Assembly: GCA_023614405.1 (NCBI GenBank)
Contig: CM042688.1
Location: 441,864,028-441,928,027, forward strand
Direction: 5' to 3'
Source: Avena insularis
Taxonomy: Eukaryota > Streptophyta > Magnoliopsida > Poales > Poaceae
DNA length: 64,000 nucleotides
Part shown: positions 11,201-22,100 of the stretch, piece after piece
How positions within the stretch are numbered: position 1 is the stretch's first letter
How the letters are laid out: every line of letters starts with the position of its first letter
Notes under the pieces: generated by a model
What the model was told of the DNA's origin: nothing
The model's input: the letters and a program-made list of their open reading frames with translations, nothing else
Databases searched by the model: none
Position numbers and translations under genes: made by a program

Positions 11201-14167
11201 CGATCGGCGAGAGGGAAGGGCGGCATCGACAGATCTGGCCATCCGTTTAAGGCGCGATGGACGGCCCGCACTCATCATCATCGCAGCGACGGAGCGCCGG
11301 GGACAGAACCCTAGGGAGCGGCGGAGGGGATGGCAGGGGCTCACCAGAGGGATCGGGAGGCGGCGCGGAGGGTGCAGGGCGATGCGGTCGATGGCGCTGA
11401 GCAGATCGGTGGGCGGCACGGCGGCGGAGGTCCACTAGAAGCAGCTCCTGCAGCGGTGGCCGAGAGCGGCCTCGTCAGTGCTCAGTGACGACAGCGAAGG
11501 AGTGGGTCCTGGATAGGAACAAGACTAGGGTTTGGTAGAGGAGAGTTAGGGGATCTTGTGGGCAGACATGCAGAAGAAATAGAGCAGAGGGGGAGGAGCC
11601 TTGCTCAATTTTTGTGGAGGGCTGAAGCTTCTTCTTCTTCTCCAAGGCAGATCTGAGCAGGGGAGAAGGAGTGGAGCTAGGGGAGTGTGAGGGGAAGTGT
11701 GAGGGGGGCAAATGAGGGCAAGGGCGAGATGGGGAAGGCCTCTGGCCATATATACCAAGAGGGAGGAGTAGATGAGGTGAAAGACTCATTTGGACAAGAG
11801 GGAGGGGCAATGTTGGCTAGGAATTGGTCTAGGGGTCGGTGGGAAGGGTAAGATGGGTATTTGGTCATGTAGGGGCAGAGAGGGAAGCTGTGGTGATTAA
11901 ATGGACAAGATCCTTGTAATATTTTGGTTGCATCTCTCTCTCAAAATGGGAAGAGCTAAGGTGGTGCTACAGTGATGGTCGACTAGTGGTGTGTCCTGGT
12001 GCTGAGGATGAGCTTTGATCACATTTTTATGGAATTTGGAGGTGCTTAGAGTAGTGGATTTGCTTGGTTGGCAAATTGATCAAACTAGAGGGTTATGAAG
12101 TAAGTCCAAGAACTTGCATTGGATCAGAGGGTTAAATGGTGCTAGTAAGTAGATGCGGTAAAGGTAGACTCCTAGGATTTATTTGAGATTTTTCAGAGGA
12201 GTTTTAGACCTCCTAAATCCAATTACTCAAAAAGGATAGAAATGATTTCTAGAAGATCATTTGATAAATGTACATTGGACAAGGGTGGATTTTGATGGGG
12301 AAGGGTTCCAAATGGGGATACACACCTAGGGAATTTTTGCAAGATTTATTGGGGACTAGAAGTATTTAAAACAATTATTATTCCAATTCAGCCATTTAAG
12401 AAAATGGGCAAAAAGAAATAATAAAGCTTCTCAAAAATATTTATTTTTGAGATGTGAAGGTGAGGTATGATATATGGAACGTACTTGAGCCAAAAGTTAG
12501 GGAAGTGTTTTGGTAAAAACCAAACTTTCCTTTATGGAGGGAGTTTTGTTGATTTTGACTATTAAGGAATTAAATAGTTTTGGGGCCATAATAATTATGG
12601 ATACAATTTGATAAATCTTGATGATCAATGTAGAGGAGATAGACAGGGTGTAGCAAGCATTTAAAACCTTGTGGAAGGGAATTTCAAACAAGGAGTTGAT
12701 GATCTAGGGTGGTGTTATTTTTATACCACCAAAACATGCTTGCATCTTGGAGCTCAGAGCTCACCTTGGTGCAAGGGATAGATGGATGGGTAGACCAGGT
12801 CATATAGATGATCATGGCAGGAGGATTTTGAATTAATTGCATTTGAGGTGATCTAGAAGTGATGGCAAGGTTTGTTGAAATTAAGGATGCCATGCAGAAA
12901 GAGTCATGATGCCTTCTAAACCAAGTCGGTTCAAGCAGCACAAATATTCACTTGGAACAAGTGAAGTAGGTTTTGATAACCATTAATGAGTAGATCACAA
13001 CCGTGCAGAGAGTTGTTCCATAGGGATTTGGATGGTGGTGTGAGCTTCTACCAAGGTAGGCATGATGACTAGTTTTGCAGGAAATGTTATTTTCTTGTCT
13101 GCAAAACCATCATGGACAAGTGGGTTGGAGGAGGATATAACCAGAGGCAAATGTGGGCCTTGGTAGTCCTTAGTATGGTTAATAAGATGGTTCAGGTGCA
13201 TTTCCAAAAATGCACATGGCTTGAGAAAAGGAGACATTCAAAAAGGTGATGTTGAAACTGTTTCTAGACTTAGTCAAATTTGGCAGTTTTGAGGATTTTG
13301 ACTAGAGTATGAGAGGGAATGTTCTTGGGGAAGTTGCAAGATATTAGAGCATTAGCAAGTGAATGATATTGAAGTGTAGGTTGAGTGTAATGGTTCCAAG
13401 CTGAGTATTGTTCTTCAAGGACTTGGAAACTTCTGGAATGGAAATCTTCAGAAAAGATATGGTTGAGTGGTTTTAGATGATCACCTAGTGGCTAGGGACC
13501 ATATCAAGGTTGTATTCTTGCTCAGGGATTGAGGAGTTGGAAACATCTTGATCCTAGTGAGGAGTTCCTAGAGTAGCTCATACTACTTCCTAAGCAAACA
13601 AGTCAATCAGCAGATCAAAACAACTCATCAGACATCAGATCAAGGCAACTCATCTTATAAACAATTCAAGTACTCTAGGGTTACCATCAAGCTTAGCTTG
13701 AGGTAGGGTTGGGGAATTTTGAAGAGTTTGAGTTTTGAATAAGGTGAGAGTCCTTGGTATCTCTACCAAGAGTAGAATTCAAATGCTTTTGGAAAGAGGT
13801 TTTGGGAACACTAGAGATAAGATTAGTTGAGTGTTCTGTCTTGAAAACATAAGGAGATTGTAGTATATATCTCTCCATAGTTTTGTCAATAGAAGCTACC
13901 AAAAATAGTTTTGGTTGCAAAGGCATCTTGGCTCATGTTTTGAAGTGCCAGTACATTTGAGAATATGTAAAGTAAGCCAAGATAGTTTTTGTAAATAGCT
14001 TTTTTCAACTGAGGGTGAGGTAAGGAGTATCCTAAGATACACATCATAAGCACAAGTGCAAGCAAACAACAAGCAAGCACTGCACCAAGCACAAGAAAAA
14101 GTTTTTGTTCCCCCTGATTTTTGCATTCTGGGCAACTAATCAGGGTTGCTGAAATTGGGATATTACA
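8206..14167 (-). mobile_element. Solo LTR, about 5.96 kb, of a long-LTR Gypsy element
   Basis: The segment starts TGTGGGCTCC and ends GGGATATTACA. It is flanked by perfect 5-bp duplications CACTA (8201-8205 and 14168-14172). On the minus strand it begins TGTAATATCCCAATTTC and ends GGGGAGCCCACA, so it is TG...CA bounded. I found no second internal copy of either end, no primer-binding site and no gag/pol, so it reads as one very long LTR left by LTR-LTR recombination. A core promoter lies inside on the minus strand near 11750, and the transcribed part beyond it is GC-rich. The length and the TGTAAYATCCC start suggest a Tekay/Del-type or Sukkula-type cereal element. The short ORFs inside, including those at 8975-9463, are not genes. 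Confidence 0.8.
11740..11760 (-). promoter_or_regulatory. TATA box of the solo LTR
   Basis: The minus strand reads GGTATATATGGCC, followed by a pyrimidine-rich leader rich in CCTC/CTTC and then a GC-rich stretch to about 11160. This is the usual arrangement of a plant LTR U3/R boundary about 2.4 kb into a long LTR. Confidence 0.6.
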
Positions 14168-14172
14168 CACTA

Positions 14173-15040
14173 GACGATTCAGACCCTTCAGGTCGCTTAG
14201 CGATTAAGCTCCTTGGATCGGACTAATGTAATATGCGTAGTGGTTCCTCGTTATCCTCTATTCTACTAATTTTCCATTGATACCCCTGTGTCACCTAGGG
14301 GTCGTCGGTCTGCTAGCAAAAAAGATCTTATCTATGTAGAACAAATCATCATGTTGTGTGGGCCCTTAATTGCACAACAAGCATTAGGCATCCCACATAT
14401 AGACAAGCACACATAATATAGTAATTAGAATCAATCAAAACTAATGGAAAATATATGAAGGCACATCACATCTCACTAATCCCCTACATCTCCCACGCCC
14501 AAGGAAATTACTCACACATGAGAGAAGAAAGGATCATCAATATAATTAAATAAAGGGAAATCTTCTTGATATTACCGTGGAGATCCATAATAAGAATAGG
14601 AAAATATCCAACACAATTCAAGATGGGAAGAAACAATCTCAAACCCTAGTCTTGCAAGGTTAAGATCCCTCTCTCTCTAGTACAAGTAGTGGCTATGGGG
14701 GTGTATTGGCTAGGAGGTCGAAGGTCGTGGAGCGAGATGAAGAACGTCTCCCCCTACTTCTCCTGATCTCTTCTTTCTCCCTTCTGGATGGTATGGCAGA
14801 TCTTGTGTTTTGTTTTCGTCCCTCGTCCCTTCATGGAAGTTGTCCCTTTTCACAAGACAGAGGCGGCGGGAACTATACGGCCGGAAAAATATTCCTACCG
14901 TATAGTTGCTTGTTAAAGCCTCTGTATGCTCCCCTCGAGTGCTTCCAAAGAGAGACTTGCTTGTTTTCTCCAGAATATTGTGTTTCTCTAGTTAAAACCT
15001 TCTATTGACATTCAGAACCTGAAACACATTTTAAAAACCA
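14173..15040 (-). mobile_element. Athila-type LTR, distal portion (right end uncertain)
   Basis: This should resume the LTR split by the solo LTR: the CACTA duplication is followed by GACGATTCAG and AT-rich sequence without coding content. It includes a hairpin-forming block near 14870-14900 (ACTATACGG ... CCGTATAGT). I could not find an unambiguous LTR end or target duplication, so the right boundary is a guess. Confidence 0.45.
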
Positions 15041-15469
15041 AGTTTTCTTTGCTACTGAAGTATTAGCGTTAGGTAAAGCTAGAAAACGATCAAATCTGGG
15101 AGAAAACTAACAATAAAAGCCATAAAAAATGTGTCGAATCTCATAGCTACCAAGCCCATAGGCCCCAGACATCAGAGCAAGCACGGTGTAAAGTCTTAAA
15201 CATATGTCTAAGCGGTGGAGTGCGTAGTGCTAACAAAAAGATTCTTCAAGGTTATTCTAGTGCTAGACTTATTTCTAAGAGAATCAATTGGCAGGAGGGC
15301 CCACTAGTCAGTGGATAACAGTCTATTTTCTTTTTAGCATGGTTGTGTGGACCCACTTTAGTTCTAAACACTAGATCAAAAGTACTTTTCATAGCTACTT
15401 CTAGACACTACACACGCCCTTACTAAACGTATCTTAGAAATTTACTAGCTTCGTGTCTAAGAAAATTGT
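15041..15469. other. Unassigned intergenic sequence
   Basis: AT-rich sequence with no open frame, no repeat shared with the rest of the window that I can see, and no element terminus. Confidence 0.4.
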
Positions 15470-16411
15470 AGGTTGCTTTGAAAGTTTTTCGTAAAATATT
15501 ATGGAGGTACCCATCGGGGGATCAATTAATATATCACAAACGACAGAGAGTTTTGACAATAGGTTTAACTTCTTGCTAAGATAGATTTTGCATCTTGACA
15601 ATTTAACGAAATTAGGTCAAACTTGGGCTACAAGTAAACGTGATATAGATTGCTCTTGAATTAAATGTATTTTCGAAGGGCTATAGGTGCATCTTGTTGT
15701 AGTAAACAATTCCATCAGTATGAGTTTCCTACTATCTCAGGAAAGAACATTCTCAATTTTCCGAGTGTGATGATGAGATTGTTCTTTCCTGTAAAGCAAG
15801 TTCGAAGAATATGGATCTGAATGACGCACGAGGCAAGTTTTCAGACATATATTGTGGACCAACATGTTGTACTTATGATTTCCCATGTTTTATGAGTTCT
15901 CAAACTTCCTAGCTAACTTCACCCACTTGATTGATTTTATGCCGATTTATCGAAATTATTAGGTAAAAATTGAACTACCACAAGTAAATTGTAGGTTGCT
16001 TTGAAAGTTTGACGGAAGATCTCTCTTGGAGGTACCCATATATCGGGGGGAGGGGGTCAATTAATATATGGGAAACCACCGAGGGTTTTGATGATATATA
16101 GGTATGGTTCAACTTCTTGCTAAGATTTTGCATCAATTTAATGAAATTAAGTTAGACTTGAGCTACAAGTAAGCGTGATAGACTGCTCTTGAATTAAATG
16201 TCTTTTCGGAGGTAGATGGGTGCATCTTCTTGTAGTAAACAATGTCGTCGGTGTGAGTTTCCAACTACCAGGAATGAACATTCTCAATTTTCTGAGTGAT
16301 GTCATGATCATTCTCTCCCATAAAGGAAGTTCGAAGAATATTGATCTAAATAAATGCCACAAGCCAAAGTTTTCACACGCGCATGCACACACACACATAT
16401 ATATATACATA
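15470..16411 (+). repeat. Repeat family B, about 1.7 tandem units of ~545 bp
   Basis: Two successive units share landmarks: AAATTGTAGGTTGCTTTGAAAG, GGAGGTACCCAT, TCAATTAATATAT, GAGCTACAAGTAAGC, TTGTAGTAAACAAT, TTCTCAATTTTC and GACATATATTGTGGACCAAC. The same unit recurs at about 34530-35090, 48430-49837 and 50265-50590. No coding capacity. The array runs into a CA/TA microsatellite (16381-16411) and then a CTAG terminus at 16412. Confidence 0.8.
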
Positions 16412-16731
16412 CTAGTAAAAGGCACATGCCACACTCGTATATACTATATGAAATATGATTTAGCGAACATTAAGTTGTTATTAACCAATAGTCTTGTTAG
16501 AGAAAAAGGCATACATTAAGTATATTAATAATTACTATCTACACATATTGAGAATACAACTTATTGTGCTATGAATTTTTCGCTAGGGGCGTAAGGGGAC
16601 ATGATGTTTCTAGAACATGGTCGAGTTTGCTCTAGGTACTGTTCAACACGAATCCAGCTGCTCTGAACTATTGGATCTAACAGCCCAACGGTCACAATTG
16701 ATTCTATGGATCCAATTCAAAACTGCCTACC
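16412..16731 (-). mobile_element. Family Z element, probable short Helitron with minus-strand 3' end
   Basis: The left edge reads A|CTAGTAAAAGGCACATGCC. On the minus strand that is a small hairpin (GGCACATGCC) followed by TTTTA-CTAG and then T, the layout of a Helitron 3' terminus. The body matches the family Z sequence at 32085, 35271 and 45322 (TTCTAGAACATGG, GTTGGGCTGTTAGATC and TTTTGAATTGGATCC, read on one strand or the other). The opposite end, which should be TCTCTACTACTATA, is lost: homology stops at AAAACTGC near 16731 and a family B fragment follows. Confidence 0.5.
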
Positions 16732-18625
16732 TAACTCCGCCCACTTGAATGACTTAATGTCGATTTATCGAAAATAGGTCAAACTTGAACTAGTATAAGT
16801 AAATTGTAGGTTACTGTGAAAGTTCTACGAAAAAGCTTTTGGAGGTACCCATCGGGGGTCACAATTAATATATGATAAACCATCCAACGAGAGTTTTAAC
16901 AACAAGTTGGATCAAGACTCGCAAATCCAAACATTTTGCTAACTGTTGGATCTTCTTTTCCATTCTTAGCATCTAGAAAGATTCTACTAATAGTCTTGAT
17001 GAGAATGATCAATGCTAGTATGCGCAAACCTGGACTTGGATGCAATTTTCATTTTTATGAGGTCATTGATATGTAACTTGTACTTCCACCGACCGTGTTC
17101 ACTCTCAAGCACCTCGATCCTACGAGACCAACCATTAGATCGTCCATTCGTAGTACTTCTTATCTTATATTATCTTATCTTATCTCTTACAATACCATAC
17201 CATGCACTACATATAGTGTACAAATTAACTTTGAACATTGACCACTGGATCAAGAATGGCAAATCCAAACATTGCTAACTGTTGGATCTTATTTTCCATT
17301 CTTAGCATCTAGAAAGATTCTACTAATAGTCTTTAGCACGATGACCGCTAGTATGCGCAAACCTAGCTCAAAACACACACTTCATTGCTCAGTTTTAGGG
17401 TCGTCCTTGTGCTAAATGTATGGACTTGGATGCAATTTTCATTTTTATGAGATCCTTGATGTAAATTGTAATTCTACCCACTGTGTTAACTCTCAAGCAC
17501 CTTGCTCCTATGAGACCTACCATTAGATTGGCCATTATTTGCAGTACTTCTTATCTTATCTTTATCTTGTCTTATCTCTTACGTATAATACCATACCACT
17601 TCATATAGTGTATGGATTAACTTTAAAACATTGACCATTGGATCAAGACTGGCAAATCCAAACATTTCTAACTGTTGGATCTTCTTTTTCATTCTTAGCA
17701 TCTAGAAAGATTCTACTGATAGTCTTGAGCATGAAGAACACTAGTATGCGCAAACCTCAAAACACACAATACTTCATTACTCGGTTTTAGGGTCCTTGTG
17801 CTAAATACACAGACTTGGATGCAATTTTCATTTTTTATGAGGTCCTTGATGTAACTTGTACTTCCACCGACCGCTCGAGCACCTCGCTCTTATGAGACCT
17901 ACCATTAGATTGGCCATTCGCAGTACTTCTTATCTTTATCTTGTCTCTTATCTCTTACAATACCATATATACCACCACTACATAGTGTAGGGATTATCTT
18001 ATTTCAACATTGACCATTGGATGAAGACTAGAAAATCCAAACATTTCTAACCATTGGATCTTCTTTTCCATTCTTAGCATCCATAATGATTCTACTGATA
18101 GTCTTTATCACGATGAACACTAGCATGCGCAAACCCCAAAACACACAGTACTTCATTAGTCGGTTTTAGGGTCCTTGTGCTAAATGCACGGACTTCGATG
18201 CAATTTTCATTTTTTTATGAGGTCCTTAATGTAACTTGTACTTCCACCGACCGTGTTAACTCTCAAGCACATCACTCTTACGAGACCTACCATTGGATCG
18301 GCCATTTGCAGTACTTCTTATCGTATCTTTATCTTGTCTCTTCTCTCTTACAATACCATACCACTACATAGTGTAGGGATTAACTTTGAACATATTAACC
18401 GTTGGATCAATACTGGCAAATCCAAACATTGCTAACTGTTGGATCTTTTTTTTCCATTCTTAGCATCTAGAAAGATTCTACTGATAGTCTTTAGCACGAT
18501 GAACGCTAGTATGCACAAACCTAAAATCACACAGTACTTCATTGCTCAATTTTAGGGTTCTTGTGCTAAAATTCATGGACATGGATGCAATTTTCATTTT
18601 TTACGAGGTTCTTGATGTAACTTGT
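16732..18625 (+). repeat. Repeat family Y, about 4.3 tandem units of ~380-390 bp (after a B fragment)
   Basis: A family B fragment (16732-16905) is followed by tandem units marked by GGATGCAATTTTCATTTTT near 17038, 17429, 17817, 18197 and 18583. Each unit carries ACCGTTGGATCAAGACTGGC, TTCCATTCTTAGCATC, GGTCCTTGTGCTAAATGCA, TACTTCCACCGACCGTGTTAA and a TATCTTATC-rich tract. The array is cut at 18625 by the Tat retrotransposon and resumes at 31511. The ORFs inside are frame accidents of the repeat. Confidence 0.9.
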
Positions 18626-19095
18626 TGACATGGGTATACCCTACAGGTACTCGAGCTTGGTATATACGTCCTGAATACAGCGGAAGCCCACGGTGTCGCC
18701 AAGGCCCAAATGGAGAACTCGAGTAACCTATGGACTCTCGATTGCTTGCGGAACAAGAAGAAGCTAAAGATAGAAAGTTTAAAGGGAAACCCTAACCTGT
18801 AACCAACTCGACCTGCTACCTGAGACCTAGCCTATCTATATAAAGGCTAGGAGGGGGCGGCGAGGAAGCCACACGCAACCCTAGTTTCCACAACCCTCGC
18901 CAGATTGCATTTGTGCACCATTGTAATCTTTGATTCCACTGTTAATTCCACGAACAGGCAAGCAGGAGTAGGGACCTCTACGAGGCCTGAACCTGGGTAA
19001 ATCTTTGAGTCCCCTGTGTGCTTGTTTGCTAGCCGATTGATGCTTCCAAAACCCAAGTCTATAACAATGGGCATTGATGAGTTAAACCCTCGTCA
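18626..19095 (+). repeat. 5' LTR of the Tat element (470 bp)
   Basis: It runs from TGACATGGGTATACC to CCCTCGTCA. It contains a core promoter (CTATCTATATAAAGG at 18830-18845) and a short leader. By hand it differs from the 3' LTR at about 21 positions, about 16 of them transitions, plus an 18-bp block (CGCTCCCTTCTTCT region) found only in the 3' LTR. Confidence 0.95.
18830..18845 (+). promoter_or_regulatory. TATA box in the 5' LTR
   Basis: CTATCTATATAAAGG lies about 205 bp into the LTR and is duplicated in the 3' LTR near 31227. The transcript would start some 30 bp downstream, giving an R/U5 of roughly 230 bp. Confidence 0.7.
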
Positions 19096-19115
19096 ATTGG
19101 CACCGTCTGTGGGAA
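19096..19115 (+). other. Primer-binding site of the Tat element
   Basis: ATTGGCACCGTCTGTGGGAA directly follows the LTR end CGTCA. The TGGCRCCGTCTGTGGGA type is the usual site in grass Tat elements; a tRNA-Arg primer is reported for RIRE2. The tRNA match itself was not checked here. Confidence 0.8.
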
Positions 19116-22100
19116 TTGGGAGTGCTAATGTTGCGGCTTCTTCGGCCCCATCAACTGTGATCTACAACTCCGCAACAACGGAGATTCACCAGCTCTTCGG
19201 CACGTTTGACTTCACCATCGATACGACGGCCACTCGCCTGACTTTCGAGTCCGTGGGCGACGGAATTAGCCTGGCGATCGGGAGCTTCCGCTTCCAAGTT
19301 GGTCAGATGGGCATGCTTCGCATGGCTGACCAGCCGACAACACCATCGATTGCTCCAGCATCATGGTTCCCTCCGCCGATCGGCACCCTCGGCGAGCTGA
19401 ATGCCTCAACAACAGTCGAGAATATGGACAGCGACAACAGTCGCGTATCCGATCTGGGCGATCTAGCAACTGAAGATGGAGTCTACGGCTCCAGATCTGA
19501 AAGTTGCGGGAGCTGCAGCTTTCCCAACCACTTCATGTGCGCTATCATCAATGCGGGCGATTCCTCCGCCAATCGCGAAAACACGGGCAACGGTGGCAAT
19601 GGAACCGACCCGCCAAACGGCGACATACCTAATGGTGGACCACCCAACGCCGGCCCCACCAACGGCGCCCCCGTCAACAATGGAGGGGCAGCCAAACTCC
19701 CCACCATGGTGAACGAGCAAACTGGCGAATGCGTCATGATTAGGCTCAACGATCTCGAGTGGGCCTTCTGCCGAGAAGCTCTACGAGGCCACCCTATGCC
19801 CTTCGACTCCCTGCAAGAACTATTGATGGGCTACCATTGGCTCCTAAAAGAGGAATACAAATTCCAACTTCAAACAATCGCGCAACTCGAGGCACGTAAA
19901 AAGGCGGTAGACGAGTCGAGCCTCCGACGAGCTGGGCTCTCCTCCCACGGAGGATCCTCCTCCAAGTGCAACGAGTACATCTCTAACAAGAGGCGATCTC
20001 GACTGGCCCACCTCACTGAACAAGAACGTGTAGAAGCCACAAAGGTCCTCGACTTCGGCTCCATGACAGTGGATACGCGTGGCAACGTGCTTCCAAAAAC
20101 GCCGCAAGCTACGGTAACGGCGGCCACCATGTACCTCCTCAACAACCAGCCGCCAGCTGGAGATCCTCGAGCTGCCATGCACCGATCTATGATCACAGGC
20201 TTGGGGTTAATCGAGGCCGCTCTCGACAAAGAGCCGACACCGGAGCCGAAGAAAGGCAAGGCTCTGGCAAAACGCTATTCCATGCCCTCATCCAGCAATG
20301 ACAGTCACGATCTATCTCGACGCCGCCGCTCCCGGTGACACGACCACGACTACGACGCGCGTGATGACATCACACAGCGCAAGATCGACAAGTCAAGGGC
20401 GCGACGTGCCCGATCGACTGAGTCAGAAGACGAAGACATGGAGCTTTGTGGCGCCAGATGCTTCAGCAGGGCCATCAGGCAAAAGCGAATGCCCAAGGCG
20501 TTTAAGCTCCCATCAGAGAACCCAAAGTTTGACGGTCTGCAGAACCCGAAAATTTGGTTGGAGGACCCTATCTCCTCTGTCAGGCTCCACGGCGGGAGTC
20601 GAAGCACGGCTATGCAATGCCTGCAGCTACAGCTATAGGCCGCCGCCCGAGCATGGCTCAACAACCTCCCACGCGGATCCATTCGCAGTTGGGAAGAGCT
20701 GGTCTACAGCTTTGTGCGCAACTTCAAGGGCACCTACAAAAGGCCTACGTCAATCAAAGAGTTGAGGTGCTGCCAACAAAGGTCGGGCGAATCGCTACGC
20801 TCGTACATATAGAGGTGGTCCATCATCAAGAACTCTACAGAAAATATCTCGGAGGATCGCGCAATCAACGCATTCAATGGTGGCGTTCGCCGCATAGAGC
20901 TCAGGGAGGAGCTGGGCCGCTCGAAGCCCAAAACCATTGACCACCTGATGGAAATTGTGAATCGGTGGGCAGATGGAGAAGATTCAGTGAAGAATCGCGT
21001 TCACTCCAATGATGAAGCAGCACTCGAATGCAGACGTGATCACCGAAGCAAACATCGAATGCGCATCTACGATGACCGGGACGACGTCAACATGGTCGCA
21101 GCTAGCTACGCCGACAGACGCGACGACAACCGCAACAGCGGCTACCGAAGCGGTGGACATCGCGACTCCGGGAAAACCACGCAAGTATGGCAGCGCCTCA
21201 CTGGCGATGAAACACCCGCAACATCCATTGAGGATAAGCTGTTCGGGCCGTGCAGGATGCACTTCTACATCGACAAGCATGACGGCAAAAAGAAATCCAG
21301 CCACCTCCTCAAGGACTGCCGTGAGTTCCTCAAACTTCATGAGGGTTTGGCTCGGATGAATCGCGACATAGTCAATAGGGGCTACCGAGCCGCCCCAGGC
21401 GCTGTGGCACATGGAGCTCCTCCACCACCACCCGGACGACCGCCAAACGCAGCTGCGTCGGACCAGCACCACGGAGGCGAGCCGTACCCACGGGCCATGG
21501 GTACCATGATGATCCAAAAGGGCCACCCCTCCAACTGGGTGCAAAAGGCCATCACTCGCCAAGTCAATTTGGCGACAAACTCACCACCATCCACCACTGA
21601 GTACCTCAGTGGAAGCGACTCCTGCATGACCTTCGACAAGCGCGACCATCCGTGCCAAGTACCTCGTCCAGGCCACTGTCCCCTCGTACTCGAGGCACAA
21701 ATTGGATGCTTCAACATGAGCCTCGTCTTCATGGACGGCGGAAGCGGCAGCAACCTTATGTTCACGAGTACCTTGCGAGCAATGAGGATCCCTCTGACCT
21801 GCCTAGAGGCCTCGGACACAACATTCCACGGCATCATCCCAGGAAAGGGCGTATATCCCCTTGGAAAAATCAACCTCGACGTCATCTTTTGCACACCGAA
21901 AAACTTTCGACGCGAGCGCATCGACTTTGAAGTTGTCGACTGGCCCTCACAGTACCACTGCATCCTCGGACGTGTCGCATTTTCTAGGTTCATGGCAGTG
22001 CCACACTACGCCTATCTGCAGATGAAAATGCTAGGCCCTAATGGCTTCATCACAATCAACGGGAGCTTCGAGAGGTCCGACAGTTGTGACAGGGAGTTCA

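Noticed and set aside
11159..11868. Pro/Ser/Arg-rich ORFs on the minus strand
   Set aside because: They lie in the GC-rich transcribed part of the solo LTR downstream of its TATA box; no domain, overlapping in several frames.
15470..18625. Regular repeats considered as a CRISPR array
   Set aside because: Units are ~385-545 bp, diverged along their whole length, without short identical repeats and unique spacers, in a plant genome context.
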